From Alphaproteobacteria bacterium (GTDB lineage Bacteria > Pseudomonadota > Alphaproteobacteria > Reyranellales > Reyranellaceae): DNA of 36,825 nucleotides. Shown here one piece after another: positions 9,021-15,898 of the stretch. The DNA lies in NCBI GenBank assembly GCA_026126245.1, contig JAHCJT010000008.1:1-36825 (forward strand), read 5' to 3'. The stretch's first letter is position 1. The number at the start of each line of letters is the position of its first letter. Under the pieces are notes generated by a model. The model worked only from the letters and a program-made list of their open reading frames with translations. It did no database searches and was not told the DNA's origin. Both the position numbers and the translations under genes were made by a program.

Positions 9021-10400
9021 TCAGCGCCGCGCCGGGTATTTCGAAGCCAGCATGCCGTAGATGGCGCGCGCGCCCATCGCCTCGCCGCCTTCGGGGCGGC
9101 CGGGCTGGCTCTGGTTCCACGCCATGGTGTCGATATGCGCCCACGGCACGGAATCGGGCACGAAGGTCTGCAGGAACAGCGCCGCCGTGATAGCGCCGCC
9201 CATCGGTGACTGGCCGGCGTTGTTGATGTCGGCCACCTTGCTCTCCAGGAACCGCCGGTAGCCGCGCCACAGCGGCATGCGCCACAGCGGATCCTCGTTG
9301 TCGTCGGACGATTTGAGAAGGGCGTTGGCCAGGCCATCGTTGTTGCAGAACAGCGCCGGCACGTCGGGGCCCAGCGCCATGCGCGCCGCGCCGGTGAGCG
9401 TGGCCACGTCGATGATCATCGCCGGCTCCTCGCGCACCGCCTCGGCGAGCGCATCGCATAGGATCAGGCGGCCCTCGGCGTCGGTGTTGCCGATTTCAAC
9501 GGTGACGCCCTTGCGCGAACGGATGACGTCGAGCGGCCGGAAGGCGTTGCCCGAAACGCTGTTTTCCACAGCCGGTATCAGCACCCGCAGGCGCACGTTC
9601 AGCCGTGCCGCCATCACCATGGACGCCGCCGCCAGAACGGTTGCGGCGCCGCCCATGTCCTTCTTCATCATCAGCATGCCGGTGGCCGGCTTCAGGTCCA
9701 GTCCGCCGGAGTCGAAGCAGACACCCTTGCCGACCAGCGTGATCTTGGGCGCGCTTGGACGGCCCCAGACGATATCGATGAGCCGCGGCGCGCGCGTCGA
9801 GGCGCGGCCGACGGCGTGAATGACCGGATAGTTGCGGCGCAACAGCTCGTTGCCGGCGATCACCGAGAAGCGCGCGCGGTGCCGGCGGGCCAGCTGGCGC
9901 GCCGCCGCCGCCAGCTCGGCCGGGCCCATGTCGTTGGACGGAGTCGTGATCAGGTCGCGTGCGAAGCAGACGCCGTCGCTAACGCGCTCAACCGCGCCGC
10001 GATCGCACTTCGCCGGCCACACCAGCCGCGGCCGATGCTTGCGGTCCTCGCGATAGCGCGTGAACCGCCACGACCCCAAAGCAAAGGCGACGCAGGCATC
10101 GGCGGCCGAGACCGGTGCCGTATCGCCGACCAGACAGTAGTCGCCGGCCGGCAATTTGCCCGCCAGTGCGCCATAGTCCCACATCGTCGGTGTCGCCGAC
10201 CGAACGAGCACCGCCAGACCGGCGCGTCCCTCGTCGCCGGGCAGCAGCGCGAACTCGCCGGGCTTGCCACTGATGCCGGACGTCTGCAGCCACGATCGCG
10301 CCGTCGCTGATTGCCGCTTCAGCCACGCCGGCCAGACGTTTGGTGCGACGACCGCGACCGGGACAGCGGCGGGCGCGCGATCGAGGAACGGCAGCGACAC
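9021..10400 (-). CDS. leucyl aminopeptidase family protein (peptidase M17)
   Basis: A cytosolic two-metal aminopeptidase of family M17, 459 residues. The metal and catalytic residues are all visible: Lys 225 and Asp 230 in VGKGVCFDSGG, Asp 248 in MKKDMGGA, and Asp 307, Glu 309 and Arg 311 in the signature NTDAEGR (305-311). The start is set at the GTG at 10400 because GGAGG (10406-10410) lies 5 bases upstream; the frame stays open to 10493, but that part has no family similarity. The N-terminal domain is the shorter, divergent type common in alphaproteobacterial M17 proteins rather than E. coli PepA. It releases N-terminal residues during peptide turnover, and could process peptides brought in by the nearby Yej-type importer (inference). 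It is divergent from a glutathione S-transferase gene. Confidence 0.92.
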   Translation of the reverse strand: MSLPFLDRAPAAVPVAVVAPNVWPAWLKRQSATARSWLQTSGISGKPGEFALLPGDEGRAGLAVLVRSATPTMWDYGALAGKLPAGDYCLVGDTAPVSAADACVAFALGSWRFTRYREDRKHRPRLVWPAKCDRGAVERVSDGVCFARDLITTPSNDMGPAELAAAARQLARRHRARFSVIAGNELLRRNYPVIHAVGRASTRAPRLIDIVWGRPSAPKITLVGKGVCFDSGGLDLKPATGMLMMKKDMGGAATVLAAASMVMAARLNVRLRVLIPAVENSVSGNAFRPLDVIRSRKGVTVEIGNTDAEGRLILCDALAEAVREEPAMIIDVATLTGAARMALGPDVPALFCNNDGLANALLKSSDDNEDPLWRMPLWRGYRRFLESKVADINNAGQSPMGGAITAALFLQTFVPDSVPWAHIDTMAWNQSQPGRPEGGEAMGARAIYGMLASKYPARR

Positions 10401-10405
10401 GGTAT

Positions 10406-10410
10406 CCTCC
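10406..10410 (-). promoter_or_regulatory. ribosome binding site that decides the M17 aminopeptidase start
   Basis: GGAGG on the minus strand, 5 bases before the GTG at 10400. It argues against the 31-residue longer reading frame that begins at 10493. Confidence 0.65.
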
Positions 10411-10502
10411 GTGTTGTTATGCTTAGGCAATGAACTTCCAGCATGGTCGGGAATCGGTCGCGCTGGCAATTCCAATGTTGGGCCCAGCGACACGAGGACG
10501 CG

Positions 10503-11171
10503 ATGAGTGAATTCACGCTGGTGATCGGCAACAAGAACTACTCGTCATGGTCGCTGCGGGGATGGCTGATCTGCAAGGCCGCCGGCATCGAGTTCGACGA
10601 AGTGCTGGTGCGGCTCTACGAACCCGACACCAAGGCACAGATCGCGCGCTACTCGCCGTCCGGCCTGCTGCCGGTGCTGGTGCATGGCGGGCTGTCGATC
10701 TGGGATTCGCTGGCGATCGGCGAGTATCTGAACGAATTGCGACCGCAGGCCGGTCTATGGCCGGAAGCGGCCGCGGCGCGCGCCGTGGCGCGTTCGGTGG
10801 CGCAGGAAATGCACGCCGGCTTCCTCGATCTGCGCCGCGAGATGCCGATGAATATCCGGGCCTCGTTCCCCGGTCACGGCCACACGCCGGAAGTGCTTGG
10901 CCAGGCCCAACGCATCGCCGGCATGTGGCTCGATTGCCGCAAGCGCTTCGCCGGGTCCGCGGCGCGCGACGACGGTTTCCTGTTCGGCACCTTCACCGTC
11001 GCCGATGCCATGTTCGCGCCGGTCGCGACGCGCTTCCAGACCTACGGCGTCAAGCTCGATGCCCAGGCGCAACGCTACTGCGAGGCGTTGCTGGAGCACG
11101 CCGCCATGAAGGAGTGGTCCGACGCGGCCCGACACGAGCCGTGGCTGGTGGCCGAGTACGAGTTCCGTTGA
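10503..11171 (+). CDS. glutathione S-transferase family protein
   Basis: A 222-residue soluble glutathione S-transferase. The N-terminal thioredoxin-like domain starts TLVIGNKNYSSWSLRGW, where the SSWS segment (residues 14-17) is the place of the catalytic serine. SGLLPVLVHGG (residues 52-62) contains the cis-proline of the glutathione site, and IWDSLAI supplies the Glu/Asp-Ser pair region that binds the gamma-glutamyl group. The C-terminal all-helical domain includes FTVADAMFAPVATRF. I use the ATG at 10503 because GAGG at 10494-10497 lies 5 bases upstream and the domain begins immediately; the frame is open to 10443. The substrate is unknown. It is divergent from the M17 aminopeptidase over about 100 bases. 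Confidence 0.88.
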   Translation: MSEFTLVIGNKNYSSWSLRGWLICKAAGIEFDEVLVRLYEPDTKAQIARYSPSGLLPVLVHGGLSIWDSLAIGEYLNELRPQAGLWPEAAAARAVARSVAQEMHAGFLDLRREMPMNIRASFPGHGHTPEVLGQAQRIAGMWLDCRKRFAGSAARDDGFLFGTFTVADAMFAPVATRFQTYGVKLDAQAQRYCEALLEHAAMKEWSDAARHEPWLVAEYEFR

Positions 11172-11191
11172 GCGTCCCCGATCGACACCGG

Positions 11192-11213
11192 CCGCGCCCC
11201 CAAACCGGCGCGG
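11192..11213. terminator. GC-rich hairpin between convergent genes
   Basis: CCGCGCC (11192-11198) pairs with GGCGCGG (11207-11213) across an 8-base loop, in the 48-base gap between the glutathione S-transferase stop and the TAXI receptor stop. There is no T-run on either strand, so it may be only a transcript-end stabiliser. Confidence 0.35.
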
Positions 11214-11219
11214 GGGGTA

Positions 11220-12230
11220 TCAGTCCTTGATCAGACCGCGCTCGCGGTAGAAACGGGTGGCGCCGTCGTGCAGCGGCACGGCGAGGCCCTCCATCGCCGT
11301 CTCCAGGCGGATTGCGGCGGCGCTGGGATGGCCATGGTCGAGCCGGGCACGCATGGCGGGGTGAAATAGCGCCCGCAGACTACCGTAAACGATGTCCGAC
11401 TCGACCTGTTCCGCCACCAGCCACTGCGCGTTGACGGACACCGACGTGCGGTCGCCGACGCCGTCGTAGACGCCGGCGGCGATTGCAGTCGGCGCCAGCC
11501 ACGGCTCGCTCTGGCGCATCCGCTCGACGACGTCGGCCGGCACTGACATCAGGTCGATCGGCGACTGCCGCGCCATGGCCGCCAGCAACGGCACGGGCTG
11601 GCCGGCGATCATGATGAAGGCGTCGATCGTGCCTTCCCGCAGACGGGCACTGGCGGCCTGCGGCGACAGATACAGCGCATCGATGTCGCGCCGGCCCAGC
11701 CCATAGGCCGCCAGCAGCCGCTGCGACATCGAGAGCGCCCCCGATTCCCGCTCGCCCAGCGAAACCGCGCGACCACGCAGATCGGCGATGCTCTCCAGAC
11801 CGGTATTGCGCCGGATGACGATGTGAACCGTTTCGGGAAACAGGTTCGCCATGGCGCGCAGACCGCCCAGCGCCTGGCCCGCGAAGACATCCTCGCCCTT
11901 GAAGGCGGCAGCCGCGACGTCGGCCTGCGCGAGGCCCGACTCGAGGCCGCCGTCGGCGATCTTGCGCAGGTTCTCGACCGAGCCCTGGGTAGCCAGCACG
12001 TCGGCCACGAGACCGGGATAGCCGCAATTGCCGCCCACTTCGCACGGCCGGCCGCCGGGCGGATTGCTGATCACCGTGGCGATCATGCCGGCGACCGGGA
12101 AATAGGTTCCGCCGATCGGCCCGGCGCCGATCCGGAAATGCCGCTCCGTCACCGGCTGGGCGCGCGCCATGCCGCCGGCGACGAGGGTCGCGGCAAGGCT
12201 CGAAGCGATGAAACGGCGGCGGCTGGACAC
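11220..12230 (-). CDS. TAXI family TRAP transporter solute-binding protein
   Basis: A 336-residue periplasmic receptor of the TAXI (TRAP-associated extracytoplasmic immunogenic) family. From the GTG at 12230 the protein opens MSSRRRFIASSLAATLVAGG, a Tat-type signal with cleavage expected after ARA. That start has AGAGG (12237-12241) 6 bases upstream; the frame is open to a TTG at 12299, which I reject. The mature part shows RIGAGPIGGTYFPVAG, the typical TAXI opening, and the segment containing CEVGGNCGYPGLVADV with the Gly-Ser loop that follows. Known partners are the fused DctQM-type membrane proteins, but none is encoded nearby, so this is an orphan receptor whose membrane partner must lie elsewhere. 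The ligand is unknown; glutamate and other dicarboxylates have been reported for TAXI systems. Confidence 0.88.
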   Translation of the reverse strand: MSSRRRFIASSLAATLVAGGMARAQPVTERHFRIGAGPIGGTYFPVAGMIATVISNPPGGRPCEVGGNCGYPGLVADVLATQGSVENLRKIADGGLESGLAQADVAAAAFKGEDVFAGQALGGLRAMANLFPETVHIVIRRNTGLESIADLRGRAVSLGERESGALSMSQRLLAAYGLGRRDIDALYLSPQAASARLREGTIDAFIMIAGQPVPLLAAMARQSPIDLMSVPADVVERMRQSEPWLAPTAIAAGVYDGVGDRTSVSVNAQWLVAEQVESDIVYGSLRALFHPAMRARLDHGHPSAAAIRLETAMEGLAVPLHDGATRFYRERGLIKD

Positions 12231-12236
12231 GGGCGG

Positions 12237-12241
12237 CCTCT
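12237..12241 (-). promoter_or_regulatory. ribosome binding site that decides the TAXI receptor start
   Basis: AGAGG on the minus strand lies 6 bases before the GTG at 12230, directly ahead of the Tat signal. It favours the short start over the TTG at 12299. Confidence 0.55.
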
Positions 12242-12641
12242 GCAGCGCGGGGCGCGCGCTGAAACTACATCGTGAGTCGGACACGAACAACGCGTCCAAA
12301 CATCGCCGCGCCCGGAATTGCGATCACAACGCCGAGACGATCGACGCGATGCGCCAACATGGATGGCGCAGGATTGTGGCGATCTTCCGTCGCCGCGATC
12401 ATGCGCAGATGGGCCCCGTCGACAGCCGCCCGGATGCTGCAGGTGGCCGATCGCGCGGCACCGCCTGCTCGGCCGCCGGCGACGGTCGGGGCGGTCTTTG
12501 ATCATCGGTGACACGGGCCGACGGAACAGCCGCTTGCCGCGACCCCGTTCGCCGCCGCCCGGGCGCCGGATGGCGCGTCATTTTGATCCGCTGGCTTGCG
12601 ATTTCTGATACCTGCTGGCCGACACCTGCTAGTCCATACGC
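12242..12641. other. intergenic region between divergent TAXI receptor and DUF924 genes
   Basis: About 400 bases without a convincing gene. Several short frames are open here, but none has a ribosome binding site or family resemblance. I see no tRNA-like fold and no clear -35/-10 pair. The promoters of both flanking genes must lie here. The last part (12580-12640) is relatively AT-rich and is the likeliest site for the DUF924 promoter. Confidence 0.5.
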
Positions 12642-13214
12642 ATGACCGATCTCACATGCCGCGTTCTCGCCTACTGGTTCCTGCCGCCCGGTCATCCCGC
12701 GCATGGCCGGCAGCGGGCACAGTGGTTTACCAGCACGCCGGCCCTCGATGCCGACATTGCCCGTCGGTTCGGACCGGCGATCGATCTTGCCCTGCGCGGG
12801 CGCTACAACCATCTGGCCGGCACGCCGCGCGGCGCCCTGGCGCTTTGCGTGCTGCTCGATCAGATGACCCGCAACGCCTTTCGCGGCAGCGCCCGCGCCT
12901 TCGCCGGCGATGCCCGCGCCCGGCAAATCGCCATGGCGGCCCTCGCGCGCGGCTTCGACCGGAGGCTGCCGGTCTTCCAACGCATTTTCCTGTACCTGCC
13001 GTTCGAGCACAGCGAAGCGCGCGGCGATCAGGGGCGCTTCATGGGCCTGGTGAGCCGACTGGTCCGCCGCAACGGCCTGAAATACGCCGTGCAGCACCGC
13101 GACATCATTGTGCGCTTCGGCCGCTTCCCGCACCGAAACGCGGCGTTGGGCCGTTCCGATACGCCCGCCGAGGCCGCGTATCTCGCGGTCGACCATCCGC
13201 GGTTCGGGCAATAG
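12642..13214 (+). CDS. DUF924 family protein
   Basis: A 190-residue soluble protein of the DUF924 family, which has a helical TPR-like fold and no firmly assigned reaction. Family hallmarks in order are VLAYWFLPP near the N terminus, WF at 28-29, LLDQMTRNAFRGSARAFAGD around 70-90, the PFEHSE motif at about 121-126, and the C-terminal IIVRFGRFPHRNAALGR block. Length matches the family (about 180-200). It begins at the ATG at 12642 and ends 6 bases before the convergent macro-domain gene. I cannot suggest a specific role beyond a conserved soluble protein. Confidence 0.88.
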   Translation: MTDLTCRVLAYWFLPPGHPAHGRQRAQWFTSTPALDADIARRFGPAIDLALRGRYNHLAGTPRGALALCVLLDQMTRNAFRGSARAFAGDARARQIAMAALARGFDRRLPVFQRIFLYLPFEHSEARGDQGRFMGLVSRLVRRNGLKYAVQHRDIIVRFGRFPHRNAALGRSDTPAEAAYLAVDHPRFGQ

Positions 13215-13220
13215 CCGCCC

Positions 13221-13745
13221 TTACGTGTCCCGCGTGTCGGCGAGTTCGCGTTGGTACAGATCGAACATCTCGCGACCGAAGCAGCAGAAGATGACGCGCT
13301 CAATCGTCCCGCGAGCGGCCTGGAGATGCTTCGAGACCTCGCCGACCGCGATGCGGGTCGCCGCCTCCCAGGGGTAGCCGTAGACGCCGGTGCTGATCGC
13401 CGGAAAGGCGATCGAGCGCAGCCCATGGGCGTCAGCCAGCGCCAGTGACGTGCGGTAGCACGACGCCAGCAGCTCGGCCTCGGCACCGCTGCCGCCATGC
13501 CATACCGGCCCCACCGTGTGAATGACGTGCCGTGCCTTCAGGCGATAGCCGGCGGTGATCTTCGCCTGCCCGGTCAGGCAACCGCCCAACGTGCGGCATT
13601 TGGCCAGCAGCTGAGGACCGGCGGCGCGGTGGATGGCACCATCAACGCCGCCGCCGCCCAGCAGGGATTCGTTGGCGGCGTTCACGATGGCATCGACATC
13701 GAGTTTGGTGATGTCGCCTTCGACGACCTCGATGCGATCCGTCAT
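13221..13745 (-). CDS. ymdB: macro domain protein, O-acetyl-ADP-ribose deacetylase (YmdB)-like
   Basis: A 174-residue single-domain macro protein, close in length to E. coli YmdB (177). The domain opens with [20 protein letters not shown] and [14 protein letters not shown], placing Asn 25 and Asp 35 exactly where YmdB has its catalytic pair, and the phosphate loop STGVYGYP is present. Such enzymes hydrolyse O-acetyl-ADP-ribose, and many also remove ADP-ribose from proteins; YmdB additionally modulates RNase III in E. coli. GGGAGG (13751-13756) lies 5 bases before the ATG. It follows the BKACE gene by 13 bases on the same strand, so the two are probably cotranscribed. Confidence 0.92.
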   Translation of the reverse strand: MTDRIEVVEGDITKLDVDAIVNAANESLLGGGGVDGAIHRAAGPQLLAKCRTLGGCLTGQAKITAGYRLKARHVIHTVGPVWHGGSGAEAELLASCYRTSLALADAHGLRSIAFPAISTGVYGYPWEAATRIAVGEVSKHLQAARGTIERVIFCCFGREMFDLYQRELADTRDT

Positions 13746-13758
13746 CGATGCCTCCCGT

Positions 13759-14640
13759 CTAGGCGGCTTTCAATGCCGCCCGCACATGAGCTGCGCCGGC
13801 CAGCGTGCCGCCGGCCGCCTCGATCCGTCGGCGGGCCGCCTCGACCAGGGCGCGATTGGTGGCGGCATTGCCCAATGGCGCATCTTCCAGACCGACGCGC
13901 ACATGACCGCCGCGGGCGACTGTCATGTCGATCAGCGGTTCGATGTCAACGCCCAGCCCGGCCACCATCCACGGCGCACCCGGCGCCTCGTCGGCCAGCA
14001 GATGCAGATAGGCCTCCAGCGCCCAGTCGGTCGGCGGAAAGCCGAACAGCATGTCGCGCGAGAACATGAAGCGGTAGACCGGAATCGGCGTGCCGGCAAC
14101 GGCGCGGTGCAGCGCCGCGCCGAGCCGCAGGAAGCCGGGTTCGTAGATCGCATATGACGGCGTCGCGCCGTGGCGCCGCGCCAACTCGAGGGCATGACGG
14201 ATATGGCTCTCGGGATTCGCATAGACGACGCCAGCCGCACCGGTGCCAATGGCGGCGCGGTGCGCCAGGTTGGTCGAGCCCGGGTCGACTCCCGCCCATT
14301 CGATCAGGCCGGCTTGCAGCAGCTTTTCCACTGCGGCGAAGCGCGCCGTAGGTGTCAGGAACGCCGGCGCCTCGACACTGCCGGCATAGGGAATGGTCGG
14401 ATAGCACACGACATCAGCCGCGGCCCGGATACGCGCGATGATCGGCGCATAGATGTCGTAGTCTTCGCGTTGCCGGCCGGTTGCGGGATCGTAGGCATGG
14501 AAGTGCACGATGGCCGCGCCGGCCTCGGCGCAAGCCATGGCGTCGGCCACGATCTCGTCGGCCGTCACCGGGATATTGGGTTGCCGCCGCCGCGACCACG
14601 GGCCGTTCAGCGCGACTTCCAGCCAGACAGAGTGCGTCAT
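13759..14640 (-). CDS. beta-keto acid cleavage enzyme (BKACE, DUF849) family protein
   Basis: A 293-residue TIM-barrel enzyme of the BKACE family, which condenses a beta-keto acid with acetyl-CoA to give acetoacetate and a new CoA ester; the founding member Kce acts on 3-keto-5-aminohexanoate in lysine fermentation. His 46 and His 48 in VHFHAY are the metal ligands, and Arg 248, Glu 252 and Asp 253 in RVGLED reproduce the catalytic R-x3-E-D pattern of Kce. The substrate cannot be told from the sequence, since specificity varies widely within the family. The start at 14640 has GGGAGA (14645-14650) 4 bases upstream; the frame is open to 14724 but without family similarity. It leads a two-gene unit with the macro-domain gene. 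Confidence 0.9.
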   Translation of the reverse strand: MTHSVWLEVALNGPWSRRRQPNIPVTADEIVADAMACAEAGAAIVHFHAYDPATGRQREDYDIYAPIIARIRAAADVVCYPTIPYAGSVEAPAFLTPTARFAAVEKLLQAGLIEWAGVDPGSTNLAHRAAIGTGAAGVVYANPESHIRHALELARRHGATPSYAIYEPGFLRLGAALHRAVAGTPIPVYRFMFSRDMLFGFPPTDWALEAYLHLLADEAPGAPWMVAGLGVDIEPLIDMTVARGGHVRVGLEDAPLGNAATNRALVEAARRRIEAAGGTLAGAAHVRAALKAA

Positions 14641-14644
14641 CCAA

Positions 14645-14650
14645 TCTCCC
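14645..14650 (-). promoter_or_regulatory. ribosome binding site that decides the BKACE start
   Basis: GGGAGA on the minus strand, 4 bases before the ATG at 14640. It supports this start over the 28-residue longer frame. Confidence 0.6.
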
Positions 14651-14787
14651 GCCCCGACCGCGCGGCATACCCGCGCCAAGCCTCCCCGAATCCTCACTAC
14701 AGGCGGGCGGGTGGCGCAAGGCAAGGATCGCGGCGAGGCACGTCCGGCGGCATGTCACCGGCCGGACCTGCTGCAACGCCCAAACGA

Positions 14788-14811
14788 AAAGGCCGGCTGA
14801 CGCCGGCCTTT
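14788..14811 (-). terminator. Rho-independent terminator after the DUF882 gene
   Basis: A perfect 10-bp stem AAAGGCCGGC / GCCGGCCTTT encloses a 4-base loop. Read on the minus strand it ends in TTTTCGTTT and lies 33 bases past the stop of the DUF882 gene. On the plus strand only three T follow, so it acts mainly for the minus strand. Confidence 0.75.
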
Positions 14812-14844
14812 GCCAATTCGCGAAACGCTGCGGCGGATACGTCG

Positions 14845-15730
14845 TTACCAGTAACGTACCGGCCCGGTGTCGATGTGAACGAAACCCGAGCGCGCGTAGT
14901 AACCGACGCCGCCCTGGCTCAGTGACCACGCCGCCTGGCGAATCTGGTAGGGGGTACGGCCGGGTAACCGCACATCAATCGCCTGTCCGCGCATGTGCAG
15001 GCTGTCCCATGCCACGCCGCGGCTGGCGCTCGCCAGCCAGGCGTTCGTCTCCGGCGAGCGGTAGGCCGACAGCACCTGATAGGGCGCATCGGTGCCCAGA
15101 ACCCGCCGGACCTGCCACAGGATGTCGAACAGCTGCGGGTCCATCTGCACCAGATCACCGTTGCGCGAATCGCGCAGGAAGGCGTTCAGGCGATCGAGTT
15201 CGGACTGCACGTAGCGGCCGTTCTGGCGGAACGTGACGGTGATCGATTCCTGGGTGTTCAGATTGTGGAACGACAGCGTCCGCGGGCTACCGTCATCCGC
15301 CGGCGGCGGCAGTTTCTCGCGCGGCGGCGCGTAAGGCGAGCTCATCACCGGCACGGCGCCGTAGCGCGTGCCGCGGAGAGTCGATGGCGGCCGCGAGCTC
15401 ATGGCCCGGCCACCATTGGTCGTCCGCACCACGGGACGCCAGACGCGCGGCGATGCCGACGCCTGCTGTTGCTGCTGGGCGGCCGGCCTGGGCGCCGCCA
15501 CCTTGGCCGCGGCCGCCGGCTTGGCGCTCGTGGAGGCCGCCTGCGCCTTCTGCGGCGAGCGCACCACCGCCTTGGGCGACGCCGTGGCATTCTTCGGCGG
15601 GGTCGACTTCGGCGCCGTCTTGGCCGCGGGTCGACGGCAGCGACACCGTCGTCTGGGCCATCCCTTGCGAGACGAAGGACATGCCGACGGCACACGCCAG
15701 CAACGCCGTTGCAACCTTTGCCGCCGTCAT
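14845..15730 (-). pseudogene. DUF882 (YcbK/MepK-like, M15-type) exported protein, apparent +1 frameshift
   Basis: The C-terminal two thirds encode a DUF882 domain of the M15 peptidase fold, related to YcbK/MepK murein endopeptidases. Candidate zinc ligands are visible in SLHMRGQAIDVRLPG (His, Asp) and GFVHIDTG (His), and the protein ends VRYW. In this frame the N terminus would be Arg/Cys-rich with no signal. A different frame starting at the ATG at 15730 gives a perfect Sec signal (MTAAKVATALLACAVGMSF, then a cleavage site near GMAQ) and runs into the same region. Removing one base near 15628-15630, a CCC on the coding strand, joins SLPST to AAKTAPKSTPP and yields a 294-residue exported protein with a Pro/Ala/Lys/Gln-rich linker. 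It is therefore either a recent pseudogene, a sequence error or, less likely, a recoding site. A terminator follows. Confidence 0.78.
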
Positions 15731-15776
15731 GAAATTTTCGCCTCGGTGCAAGGAGGTGTTGCAGAATTGCAACTCA

Positions 15777-15804
15777 TTTGTACCAACCAAGGCCTTGATG
15801 GCAA
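15777..15804 (-). promoter_or_regulatory. candidate sigma70-type promoter for the DUF882 gene
   Basis: On the minus strand TTGCCA (15799-15804) and TACAAA (15777-15782) are separated by 16 bases. They lie 47 bases upstream of the ATG at 15730, in a stretch clearly more AT-rich than its surroundings. This is a consensus match only. Confidence 0.4.
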
Positions 15805-15824
15805 ACGGAATTTTACCTCAATAG

Positions 15825-15836
15825 ATGAGTGCTCAT
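15825..15836. promoter_or_regulatory. small inverted repeat upstream of the DUF882 promoter
   Basis: ATGAG-TG-CTCAT is a 12-base inverted repeat lying 20 bases upstream of the candidate -35 box, a suitable place for an activator or repressor site. A related half-site (TGAGTG) recurs at 35939-35956. It is short enough to arise by chance. Confidence 0.25.
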
Positions 15837-15898
15837 TTTTGATGCAAATATCGGGTTTTGCTGCCTGATCGCGATCGACGCGCCAAGCCATGGCAGCC

